A DNA stretch of 6,181 nucleotides from CAZCDM01 sp964497475 (GCA_964497475.1 CAZCDM010000142.1:1-6181); one strand, 5' to 3'. Numbered from the stretch's first letter, positions 1 through 6,181 are shown. Notes: generated by a model from the sequence alone, not told the origin. Program-made: numbers and translations.

Positions 1-58
1 TTGTAAAACAAAGACTTACAGCGCAATCCAAAGGGGATGTCGAAGTCAGGAAAGTCGG

Positions 59-87
59 TTGACGAACTCCGCCGGGCGGGCGATGAT
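59..87 (+). promoter_or_regulatory. Candidate sigma70-like promoter for trkH-trkA
   Basis: TTGACG (59-64) matches five of six bases of the -35 consensus. After a spacer of exactly 17 bases, GATGAT (82-87) matches four of six of the -10 consensus. Transcription would start near 94, almost at the trkH ATG (96), which would explain the missing Shine-Dalgarno sequence by a leaderless or nearly leaderless message. The spacer is very GC-rich, and single-site matches of this quality occur by chance. The rest of 1-95 is AT-richer, and I see nothing else definite in it. Confidence 0.22.
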
Positions 88-95
88 GGGCCCCT

Positions 96-1622
96 ATGCG
101 ATTTCGACTGGTCCTGTTTCTGGTTGGCTGCCTGGCCGTTCTGCTGGGGCTGAACATGCTCCCGGCGATGGGATGGGGCATCTACTACGGCGAGTACCGC
201 GCGGTGGGCGTGTTGGGCCTGTCGATGGCGATCTGCCTGCTCGGCGGGCTGGGCGTGGCTCTGCTGTGTCGACGGCCTCGCACCAATGCAGGCCCGCGCG
301 AGGGCTTTGCCGTGGCCGGCCTGGGGTGGATCGCCCTGGCTGCGCTGGGCGCCCTGCCGTTCTGGCTCGGCGGATACATTCCCAGCTACATCGACAGCTA
401 CTTCGAGACCATGAGCGGGCTGACGACCACCGGGGCGAGCATTCTCACCTGCGGCGGCGGCGAGCTGCCTACCGACATCGAAGCCCTGCCCCACTGCATT
501 CTCTTCTGGCGGAGCTACACCCACTGGCTGGGCGGCATGGGGATTATCGTGCTGAGCCTGACCCTGCTGCCGCTGCTGGGTACCGGCGGCATGCAGATTT
601 ACCGCGCTGAGGTTCCCGGCCCGACGGCCGACAAGCTCGTACCCCGCGTCCGGCAGACCACCAAGCTGCTCTGGGCGATCTACGTTCTGCTCTCGGCCGC
701 CGAGTGCCTGCTGCTGTGGGCCCACCCCAAAGTCACCCTCTTCGACGCGATGTGTCACACCTTCGGCACGATGGCCACGGGCGGATTCTCCACCCACTCG
801 GCCAGCGTCGCCTGGTTCGACAGCGTCTACGTCGACATGATCATCCTCGTGTTCATGCTGCTGGCCGGGGCCAACTTCGCCCTGCACTACGCCGCCCTGC
901 GGGGCAAGGTGATGGCCTGCCTCCGCAACGGCGAGTTCCTCACCTACCTGGGCTTCCTCGGCGGGGGGACGATCCTCATTGCCCTGGTGCTGCTGCCGCA
1001 GAGTTCGCCCGGCGAGTCGCTGCGCCAGTCGGCCTTCCAGGTCGTCTCGCTGACGACCACGACCGGCTTTACCACGACCGACTACAACCTCTGGCCCATC
1101 GTCACGCGCCTGACGCTTCTGCTGCTGATGTTCGTCGGCGGCTGCGCGGGCTCGACCGGCGGCGGCATGAAAAACATCCGCATCCTGCTGCTGTTCAAGC
1201 ATGCCGGCACAGAAATGCGACGCTTGCTCCACCCCCAGGCGGTCATCCCCGTCCGCCTCGGCGGCCAGGCGGTCAAAAGTCGCGTCATCCAGTCCGTCCA
1301 GGCCTTCGTGGTGCTCTACCTGGTGGTCTTCGTCGTGGCCTCGCTCATCATGGCCGGGGTGCTGATGGCCTGGCCCGAGGCGATTCAGCCCGACGCCGAT
1401 ACGGAGGTGGCCTCGGATGTGACGATGGTGACGGCCGTCTCGGCCGTGGCCGCCACGCTGAACAACATCGGCCCGGGGCTCGGCCACGTCGGGCCCGGCG
1501 ATGTCCGCGCCTACTCGTGGATCCCGCCGCTCGGCAAGGTGGTGCTGATCCTCTGCATGCTCATCGGCCGACTGGAAGTCTTCAGCGTCCTGCTGCTGTT
1601 CGCCCCGCTGTTCTATCGCTAG
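96..1622 (+). CDS. trkH: TrkH-type potassium uptake channel subunit
   Basis: This is the integral-membrane K+-translocating subunit of a Trk uptake system. The 508-residue product is close to the usual TrkH length (about 480-510). It shows the four-fold M-P-M repeat of the SKT superfamily. The pore-loop filters are TTTGAS (residues 110-115), MATGGFS (226-232), TTTTGF (320-325) and NNIGPG (456-461). The conserved intramembrane loop GGCAGSTGGGMK is at 348-359 and the family signature GRLEVF at 491-496. The N-terminus begins with a hydrophobic helix (about 4-25). An in-frame TGA at 84-86 leaves the ATG at 96 as the only reasonable start, and no good Shine-Dalgarno sequence precedes it. The gene lies 20 bases before trkA in the same direction, so the two very likely form an operon. 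All filter glycines are present, so it should be functional. The ion coupling (H+ or Na+) cannot be read from the sequence. Confidence 0.95.
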   Translation: MRFRLVLFLVGCLAVLLGLNMLPAMGWGIYYGEYRAVGVLGLSMAICLLGGLGVALLCRRPRTNAGPREGFAVAGLGWIALAALGALPFWLGGYIPSYIDSYFETMSGLTTTGASILTCGGGELPTDIEALPHCILFWRSYTHWLGGMGIIVLSLTLLPLLGTGGMQIYRAEVPGPTADKLVPRVRQTTKLLWAIYVLLSAAECLLLWAHPKVTLFDAMCHTFGTMATGGFSTHSASVAWFDSVYVDMIILVFMLLAGANFALHYAALRGKVMACLRNGEFLTYLGFLGGGTILIALVLLPQSSPGESLRQSAFQVVSLTTTTGFTTTDYNLWPIVTRLTLLLLMFVGGCAGSTGGGMKNIRILLLFKHAGTEMRRLLHPQAVIPVRLGGQAVKSRVIQSVQAFVVLYLVVFVVASLIMAGVLMAWPEAIQPDADTEVASDVTMVTAVSAVAATLNNIGPGLGHVGPGDVRAYSWIPPLGKVVLILCMLIGRLEVFSVLLLFAPLFYR

Positions 1623-1631
1623 CCTGACCCG

Positions 1632-1636
1632 AAGGA
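1632..1636 (+). promoter_or_regulatory. Shine-Dalgarno sequence of trkA
   Basis: AAGGA (within GAAGGA, 1631-1636) lies six bases before the ATG at 1643. It fixes the trkA start and shows that trkA can be translated independently of trkH, whose stop codon is 20 bases upstream. Confidence 0.75.
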
Positions 1637-1642
1637 ACCCCC

Positions 1643-2992
1643 ATGAATATCATCATCAACGGTGGCGGCGGTGTTGGAGAAGCCCTCGCCGACATCCTCA
1701 GCCTCGAACAGCACGATATCACCATCATCGAGAAGAACCCCGGCCGTACCGAAGCGCTGGAGGAACTGCTGGACTGTCGCATCCTGGCCGGCTCGGGCTC
1801 GAGCCCAGCCGAGCTGCTCCAGGCCCGCGTCGACCAGGCGGACATCTTCCTGGCCGTCACCGACAGCGACGAGGTCAACCTCCTCTCGTGCATGCTGGCC
1901 CGCAAGCTCGGCTGCGGGCGGAATGTCGCCCGCGTCAAAGACAAAGCCTACACCACCGCCGAGCCGGTCATCGCCCTGGCCGAACTGGGCATCGACCAGG
2001 TGATCGACCCCGACGAAGAGGCCGCCCGCGAGATCGTCCGCCTGCTGGAAACCCCCGGTACGACGCAGGTGATCCCCCTGGCCGGCGGCGCGGTAATCTC
2101 GGCCGGCATGACCGTGCCCGGCGCCAGTCCCCTGGCCGGGCAGACCCTCTCGCAACTCCACGCCAGCCATCCCCAGTGGCGATACCGCGTGGTCATCATC
2201 CGTCGCGGCAACGAGGGGATCATCCCCTCCGGGCGGGACCACATCGAGCCGTGGGACGAACTGTTCGTCGTCGCCCAGCCGGAAACCATCCGCGAGATGG
2301 CCCGGCTGTTCAGCGCCACCCCCCGCACCGAGGACAAGCTCGACCGCGTGATGATCCTCGGGGCCAGCGACCTCGGCCGACACGTAGCGAACCTGCTGGA
2401 AGACCAGGCCCGCGTCACTCTCATCGACCCTCAGGGCCACCACGCCGAGGACGCCTCCGAGCAGCTCGCCCGCACGCTGGTCATCGAAGGCTCGGGCCAT
2501 GAGATGGACCTGCTCGAACGCGTCGGCCTGGCCGAGCAGGACGCGCTGATCGCCGTGGCTGACGAGGAGGAAATGAACCTCATCACCTGCCTCTACGCCA
2601 AACGCCTCGGCGTGCCGCGCACCATCGCCCGCATCGAAAGGCCCTTCTACCGCCCGCTGATGCTCACCGTCGGCGCCGACGCCGCCGTCAGTGCCCGCCA
2701 GGCCACCGTCAACGCCATCCTCAAGCATGTCCGCTCCGGCGACATCAAAGCCGTCGCCCGCATGCGAGGCATCAGTGCCGAAGCCCTCGAACTCGTGCCC
2801 GGCTCGCGAGCAAAAATCATCGACAAGCCTCTCTCGGAAGTCCGCTTCCCGCGCGGGGCGCTGGTGGGCGTGGTGGTCCGCCCCAACGAAGTCCTCGTAC
2901 CCGACGGCCAGACCGTCATCCACCAGAACGACCACGTCGTGGTCTTCGCCCTAGAGCAGGCTGTCCGCAAAGTCGAAAAGCTTTTCGCATAG
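1643..2992 (+). CDS. trkA: TrkA, nucleotide-binding gating subunit of Trk potassium uptake
   Basis: This is the peripheral cytoplasmic subunit that binds nucleotides (NAD(H), ATP/ADP in studied homologues) and gates TrkH. The 449 residues match the family's two-fold architecture: RCK_N 1 (about 1-120), RCK_C 1 (about 138-222), RCK_N 2 (about 232-350) and RCK_C 2 (about 365-449). The first Rossmann site has an intact GxGxxG motif (GGGGVG, 7-12), with acidic E30 at the end of the second strand, followed by AVTDSDEVNL (71-80). The second site reads GASDLG (240-245), so the middle glycine is replaced by serine, but the acidic D262 and AVADEEEMNL (304-313) are kept. The ATG at 1643 is fixed by an AAGGA six bases upstream. 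The 20-base gap to trkH implies co-transcription and supports joint function. The gene converges with the fusion gene that ends at 3055. Confidence 0.94.
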   Translation: MNIIINGGGGVGEALADILSLEQHDITIIEKNPGRTEALEELLDCRILAGSGSSPAELLQARVDQADIFLAVTDSDEVNLLSCMLARKLGCGRNVARVKDKAYTTAEPVIALAELGIDQVIDPDEEAAREIVRLLETPGTTQVIPLAGGAVISAGMTVPGASPLAGQTLSQLHASHPQWRYRVVIIRRGNEGIIPSGRDHIEPWDELFVVAQPETIREMARLFSATPRTEDKLDRVMILGASDLGRHVANLLEDQARVTLIDPQGHHAEDASEQLARTLVIEGSGHEMDLLERVGLAEQDALIAVADEEEMNLITCLYAKRLGVPRTIARIERPFYRPLMLTVGADAAVSARQATVNAILKHVRSGDIKAVARMRGISAEALELVPGSRAKIIDKPLSEVRFPRGALVGVVVRPNEVLVPDGQTVIHQNDHVVVFALEQAVRKVEKLFA

Positions 2993-3054
2993 CGCGAAGA
3001 CGCCGCCTCAACGGGTCGCAGAGGGTCACTTTCTTCGCTGCGTCGCTGTGGCGA

Positions 3055-5910
3055 TCAGTCGTTGGCCTGGCCGATCAGGTCAGGTCGGCCTCGAAGCTCG
3101 GCTGCAATGTCCCGCCCCAGCAGAATCACCGAGCCGTCACTGGCCCGGGCGGTGCGATCCTTGAGCGTAACCTCGACGGTCTGCTGACTCGTGCCGTTGG
3201 CCCGGGCGGCCTGGCGGACCTCGCCGGCCAGCACCTCCAGAGCGTACGCCTGGGCATCGTCGATCTCACCGAAGGCGGGTGCGTCGGCCAACCCCTGCAC
3301 GACGAATCGGCCCGTCTCGTCGGGTACGATTTCGACCTGCCGCCGGATGACGACCTCGCTGGTGATGGCGCCGACGGCGTTGGCAACCTCGGCGTGGGGC
3401 GGGATGACCGCCTCGGCCCCGAGGAACCCGGCCGAGGCCGGCAGGAAGTGACCGGCCGGCGCACCGATGCCGACGATGGGCCGGGGGATTTCGAATCCCA
3501 CGCGGTAGTCGTCCGACCCGCCGGCCAGGAGGTTTTCCATCAGCGCACGGAAAGGGCTCGCCCGACGCAGGTCCGGCTCGATGGCGTCGTCGATGGCGAA
3601 GCGTTTGTCGGCCGACTGGGCCATCTGCGTTTCGATGAGTTCCATCGTCAGCCGGCGGACGAATTCCTGCTCGACGCGTCGGGCCAGGTCGTGGCGGTCC
3701 ACGCCGGCCAGTCGCCCCGTCAGCTCGGCCAGGCGGTCGGCGGCGGAGCAATCCTCCCACAGCGAAACCCGGCCGACCACGTGCAGCAGGTCGGTTGGCG
3801 TCAGCCCGCTGAGGGAAATCAGGTGGGCATCCTGCATGGCTGCCAGGGGCATAAACTCCCAGCCGACATAGTCCAGCCGCTGGGCCAGCTCGTCGATGCA
3901 CATCGGCCGATCAGCCAGAGCGTCTAGAATCGCAGCCTGTCGCTCGTCGTCCGGCTCGGCCGGTCGCTGCGGGCTGGGCTGGACGATCGCCATACCCTCG
4001 GTGCTGGCGTCGAAGCGGTCGAGGTGTCGCTCGATCCAATCCATCGCGGGCGTTACGTCGGCCCGCCCGGCCAGCGAGCCGATCGGCTCGTGACGCCTCG
4101 GGCCCAGCGTCAGCTCCCCTCGTCGCAGGACGATCGCGCTATCGCCACCCAGGCCCTGCGTGCGTATGTCCAGCGCCTGGACGTGCGTTCGCCACGAGCC
4201 CACGCGGGCGCCTTCGGCGCAAGTGCGCACCTGCCCGCCGGCGATGACGGAGCTGTCGGTCGTCGTCCCGCCGATGTCGACCACGAGGGCTTCGTCGCAC
4301 CCGGCCAGGTGGTGGGCCCCGGCCATGCTGGCTGCCGGGCCGGAGAGGATCGTCTCGATGGGTCTTGTTCTCGCGGTGGCCATGGTCATCAGTGCCCCGT
4401 CGCTGCGGACGACCATGATCGGGGCCGACACGTCGTGCCCGGCCAGGCAGGCGGCGACCTGCTGGAGCATCGCATCGAGGTAGGGAATGATGCGGGTGTT
4501 GAGCATGGCCGTCTCGGCGCGAACCTTGTAATTCAGCGTCCGCGAGACCTCGTGCCCGCAGGTAACGGCCAGGTTCGTCTCGCGGCGGATGATCTCCATG
4601 GCGGCCAGCTCGTGGGCGGGGTTGACGTGGCTGGCAAAGCCGGTGACCGCGAAGGCGCGGACGTTGTGCTCGGCCACCATCTGCCTCGCGATGCGGGCGA
4701 TCTGCTCGGGGTCGACCGGTTCGATCTCCCGGCCGTCGATTTCCAGCTTGCCGGTCAGGCAAGCCAGCGGCCGATGGGTGAAATCCTCTTCGTGGAACAG
4801 CCCATACGGGGGCCAGATGAGCATGGCGACTTTCTGGCCTCGCCCTTCGACGAGGGCGTTGGTGGCCAGCGTGGTCGAAACGGATACCATCTCGATGGCG
4901 GCGAGCTTCTCGGCCGGCAGTTGCTCCAGGGCCTGGCCGATGCCGATGGCGTAGTTCCACGGGGTGGTGGGCGCTTTGGCCTTGGCGAGGACCTCGCGCG
5001 TGGCGAAGTCGTAGACGGCTACGTCGGTGCAGGTTCCGCCGGCGTCGATGCCGAGGCCCAGGCGGACCGCCCGGCCGGGGCGTGGGTCGGCGGGTGGCTC
5101 GGCGGTGAGGGTGAGGGTTCGCTGGGACGGGGCCTGGCTGTCCTGCCAGGCGGGCCGGGCCATGAGCGTCCGCCCGGTCGGGTCGAAGGCGGTGACATGA
5201 TGCGGCGGGACGATGAGGATTTCGTCGGTGGTCTGGCGCGTGGTCAGCAGAGCCTCCAGCAGGCGGTGCGTGCCCTGGAGTTCCTCATACTGCCAGCCGT
5301 AGCGCTCGGCCATGTCACGTGCGATGGCGGCGTGCTTGCGGCGGGCATCGAGCCCAGTGTCGATATAGGCCGCCCGGCGGTAATTCCGCTGCCAACTGTT
5401 GAGGAAGTATTGGATGGCCTCGGCGTTGTCCTGGCCGTGGGCGTCGATGAGATCGTCGCGAAGCTGCTCGTCGCGCGAGGGTGCATCGCCCTTCCGGCCG
5501 CCGCGTGGGGCGAGGGGGTTGGCCTTCTCGGCGACCCAGCCGTCGGCGATGTAGTACGTGCCCGGCTGGCGGGCGAACTGGTGGCGGTACGCTTCGTCCG
5601 AGCCGAGAAACAGCGCGATGCAGTCGTTGACGCGCGGGATGGCCAGCGGAATCGTTCGGGCACTCAGGCCCACCGTACCCAGCCCGCACACGCCATAGCC
5701 GATGGCCAGCAGATCGGCCTTTTGCTCGCGGGCGGCGCGGTCGATGGCCTCCTGCACGGTCCGGCGGAGTTCCTGCGGCGTCTCGTGCAGCCCGCCGGGC
5801 AGGAACTCGGTGGTGATCTCCAACTGCGGCAGACGCTCAGCCACGGCCCGGAGATCCAGGCCCAGCACGCCGCATGCAATCACATGAATTGTCCGTACGC
5901 CTTGCAGCAT
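3055..5910 (-). CDS. DUF1638 / hydantoinase A-oxoprolinase (ASKHA) fusion protein
   Basis: The product has 951 residues from the ATG at 5910. Residues about 7-237 form a DUF1638 domain, with GLHETP (40-45), GYGVCG (71-76), PRVNDCIALFLGS (92-104), PGTYYIADGW (116-125) and YIDTGL (182-187). Three cysteines (C13, C75, C97) sit in its motifs. A linker (about 238-281) leads to a hydantoinase A/oxoprolinase ATPase. Its motifs are phosphate-1 DAGGTCTD (289-296), STTLATNALVEGRG (345-358), SGPAAS (523-528), phosphate-2 DIGGTTTD (545-552), GLGGDS (586-591), GLTPTDLLHVVG (702-713), GIGAPAGHFLP (814-824) and HAEVANAVGAI (839-849). The family hydrolyses ATP, typically to activate an amide or lactam. The substrate here is unknown, no hydantoinase B lies in the window, and DUF1638 has no established function. 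No membrane segment or signal peptide is seen, so it is probably cytoplasmic. The frame stays open to an ATG at 6030, but those 40 extra residues are Arg/Cys-rich, overlap the hairpin region and precede the domain. A TTG at 5925 with GGGAG upstream is a real alternative. Confidence 0.9.
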   Translation of the reverse strand: MLQGVRTIHVIACGVLGLDLRAVAERLPQLEITTEFLPGGLHETPQELRRTVQEAIDRAAREQKADLLAIGYGVCGLGTVGLSARTIPLAIPRVNDCIALFLGSDEAYRHQFARQPGTYYIADGWVAEKANPLAPRGGRKGDAPSRDEQLRDDLIDAHGQDNAEAIQYFLNSWQRNYRRAAYIDTGLDARRKHAAIARDMAERYGWQYEELQGTHRLLEALLTTRQTTDEILIVPPHHVTAFDPTGRTLMARPAWQDSQAPSQRTLTLTAEPPADPRPGRAVRLGLGIDAGGTCTDVAVYDFATREVLAKAKAPTTPWNYAIGIGQALEQLPAEKLAAIEMVSVSTTLATNALVEGRGQKVAMLIWPPYGLFHEEDFTHRPLACLTGKLEIDGREIEPVDPEQIARIARQMVAEHNVRAFAVTGFASHVNPAHELAAMEIIRRETNLAVTCGHEVSRTLNYKVRAETAMLNTRIIPYLDAMLQQVAACLAGHDVSAPIMVVRSDGALMTMATARTRPIETILSGPAASMAGAHHLAGCDEALVVDIGGTTTDSSVIAGGQVRTCAEGARVGSWRTHVQALDIRTQGLGGDSAIVLRRGELTLGPRRHEPIGSLAGRADVTPAMDWIERHLDRFDASTEGMAIVQPSPQRPAEPDDERQAAILDALADRPMCIDELAQRLDYVGWEFMPLAAMQDAHLISLSGLTPTDLLHVVGRVSLWEDCSAADRLAELTGRLAGVDRHDLARRVEQEFVRRLTMELIETQMAQSADKRFAIDDAIEPDLRRASPFRALMENLLAGGSDDYRVGFEIPRPIVGIGAPAGHFLPASAGFLGAEAVIPPHAEVANAVGAITSEVVIRRQVEIVPDETGRFVVQGLADAPAFGEIDDAQAYALEVLAGEVRQAARANGTSQQTVEVTLKDRTARASDGSVILLGRDIAAELRGRPDLIGQAND

Positions 5911-5930
5911 GGTTTGTTTTAACAACAACG

Positions 5931-5935
5931 CTCCC
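5931..5935 (-). promoter_or_regulatory. Possible Shine-Dalgarno sequence for an alternative TTG start
   Basis: On the minus strand GGGAG (5935 to 5931) lies five bases before an in-frame TTG at 5925-5923, whose product would be five residues longer than that from the ATG at 5910. The same GGGAG is 20 bases from that ATG, too far to serve it. The site directly abuts the GAGA-loop hairpin at 5935-5948, so structure could influence its access. Confidence 0.3.
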
Positions 5936-5966
5936 AGGCTCTCGCCTGTCAGATGGTTCGGGAACA

Positions 5967-5992
5967 CGCGGCGGGACGGGAGCCCCGCCGCG
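5967..5992. repeat. Perfect 9-bp inverted repeat, REP-like palindrome
   Basis: CGCGGCGGG (5967-5975) and its exact complement CCCGCCGCG (5984-5992) flank an 8-base loop. The stem has only G and C and would be very stable on either strand. No T-run follows on either side, so it is not a standard terminator. Its form resembles dispersed intergenic palindromes in GC-rich genomes, but only one copy is present in this window. Confidence 0.4.
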
Positions 5993-5996
5993 CAGT

Positions 5997-6023
5997 GTGC
6001 GCGCCGCACGCAGAGTGCGCGCC
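5997..6023. repeat. Short direct repeat GTGCGCGCC, two copies
   Basis: The nonamer GTGCGCGCC occurs at 5997-6005 and again at 6015-6023, with start points 18 bases apart. It lies inside the hairpin-rich leader of the fusion gene. The two copies could be a pair of binding half-sites or simply part of low-complexity GC-rich sequence. Confidence 0.25.
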
Positions 6024-6082
6024 TCGCCACGAGGCCGACGGAGTCAAACCGTCGCAGGCCAGTCTAGCAGACCGGCGTAGGT

Positions 6083-6109
6083 AAAAAAAGGCGGGCCAGA
6101 TGCCCCACC
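6083..6109 (-). terminator. Intrinsic terminator on the minus strand
   Basis: Reading the minus strand, GGTGGG (6109-6104) pairs with CCCGCC (6095-6090). The stem has six pairs including one wobble, with an 8-base loop, and is followed at once by seven T residues (6089-6083). This is a standard rho-independent layout. It would end a minus-strand gene lying right of the window. Alternatively, if a promoter lies to its right, it would attenuate transcription of the fusion gene. Confidence 0.5.
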
Positions 6110-6181
6110 ATGCGGTGAATCGATTGGTTACGTTGCTAGTAGTCCGTCCCAGGAATAAAGATATTCGACCTTCTTTGCCGA

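Larger units (their letters stand above)
5935..6076 (-). promoter_or_regulatory. Structured 5' leader with a chain of hairpins upstream of the fusion gene
   Basis: Read in the direction of transcription, the following stems occur almost end to end. At 6076-6058 there is an 8-bp stem with one G-U pair and a GCT loop. At 6054-6036 there is a 6-bp stem (CGACGG/CCGTCG) with a 7-base loop. At 6035-6021 there is a 6-bp stem (GCCTCG/CGAGGC) with a 3-base loop. At 6009-5997 there is a short GTGCG/CGCAC stem. At 5992-5967 there is a perfect 9-bp stem. At 5948-5935 there is a 5-bp CAGGC/GCCTG stem capped by GAGA. A run this dense next to a start codon suggests a folded untranslated leader. I do not recognise a known riboswitch: no cobalamin box or SAM-type consensus is visible. 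An intergenic palindrome cluster is the main alternative. Confidence 0.4.

Noticed and set aside
59..610. A TTG-started 183-codon frame overlapping the start of trkH
   Set aside because: Its Arg/Gly-rich translation is the out-of-frame reading of trkH. The TTG is better read as part of a possible -35 element.
704..1627. A 307-codon plus-strand frame inside trkH
   Set aside because: It is Arg/Pro/His-rich, lacks membrane segments or motifs, and overlaps the pore-loop coding of trkH in another frame.
1619..2935. A 438-codon open frame on the minus strand, antisense to trkA
   Set aside because: It shadows almost exactly the trkA frame, has a skewed Asp/Gly/Val composition and no family signature, while trkA is unmistakable.
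4024..5922. A 632-codon open frame on the plus strand, antisense to the fusion gene
   Set aside because: The opposite frame carries clear DUF1638 and ASKHA motifs. The plus-strand translation is Gly/Asp/Val/Arg-rich with no recognisable motif, as expected from GC-biased third positions read in antisense.
5911..6030. A 40-residue N-terminal extension of the fusion protein from the ATG at 6030
   Set aside because: The extension is Arg/Cys-rich, passes through the strong hairpin region and precedes the natural DUF1638 start. The ATG at 5910 or TTG at 5925 fits better.
6020..6054. A tRNA T-arm-like stem and loop on the minus strand (GACGG, TTTGACT, CCGTC)
   Set aside because: The loop has T where the invariant C should be. 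No matching 5' acceptor strand is found upstream, and no CCA end or D/anticodon arms can be built, so it is treated as one hairpin of the leader.
5911..6080. A cobalamin or SAM riboswitch in the leader
   Set aside because: I looked for the cobalamin B12 box and for the conserved cores of SAM/SAH aptamers and could not find them by eye. The region has stems but no recognised consensus.
6133..6165. A plus-strand promoter-like pair (TTGCTA with TAAAGA or GATATT)
   Set aside because: The pair with 17-base spacing has a poor -10, and the better -10 has a 21-base spacer. No plus-strand gene follows within the window.

Overview
This is a GC-rich bacterial window with three complete protein-coding genes and a structured, gene-free right end. 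The codon positions look strongly GC-biased, and this produces long antisense shadow frames. The gene content does not fix the taxon. A DUF1638 domain points to an anaerobic, C1- or corrinoid-using lineage, and the rest would fit an uncultivated planctomycete-like bacterium. That placement is inference only.

Left half, plus strand (1-2992): a two-gene potassium uptake operon. trkH (96-1622) encodes the membrane channel/translocator subunit, with all four selectivity-filter loops recognisable. After 20 bases, and behind a clear AAGGA ribosome binding site, trkA (1643-2992) encodes the cytoplasmic nucleotide-binding gating subunit, with two RCK_N/RCK_C halves. Together they make a complete Trk-type K+ uptake system. 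The second nucleotide site of TrkA is degenerate.

Right half, minus strand (3055-5910): one large gene converging on trkA. It encodes a fusion of an N-terminal DUF1638 domain with a hydantoinase A/oxoprolinase-type ASKHA ATPase, about 951 residues long. Its substrate is unknown, and no hydantoinase B partner is present in the window.

Right end (5911-6181): upstream of the fusion gene, the minus-strand transcript would fold into a run of at least five closely spaced hairpins. One is a perfect 9-bp GC-rich stem, and another has a GAGA tetraloop abutting a possible Shine-Dalgarno sequence. Further upstream is a good minus-strand intrinsic terminator (6083-6109). It either ends a gene lying beyond the window or acts as an attenuator. 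The structured leader and the domain fusion are the two things here most worth following up.
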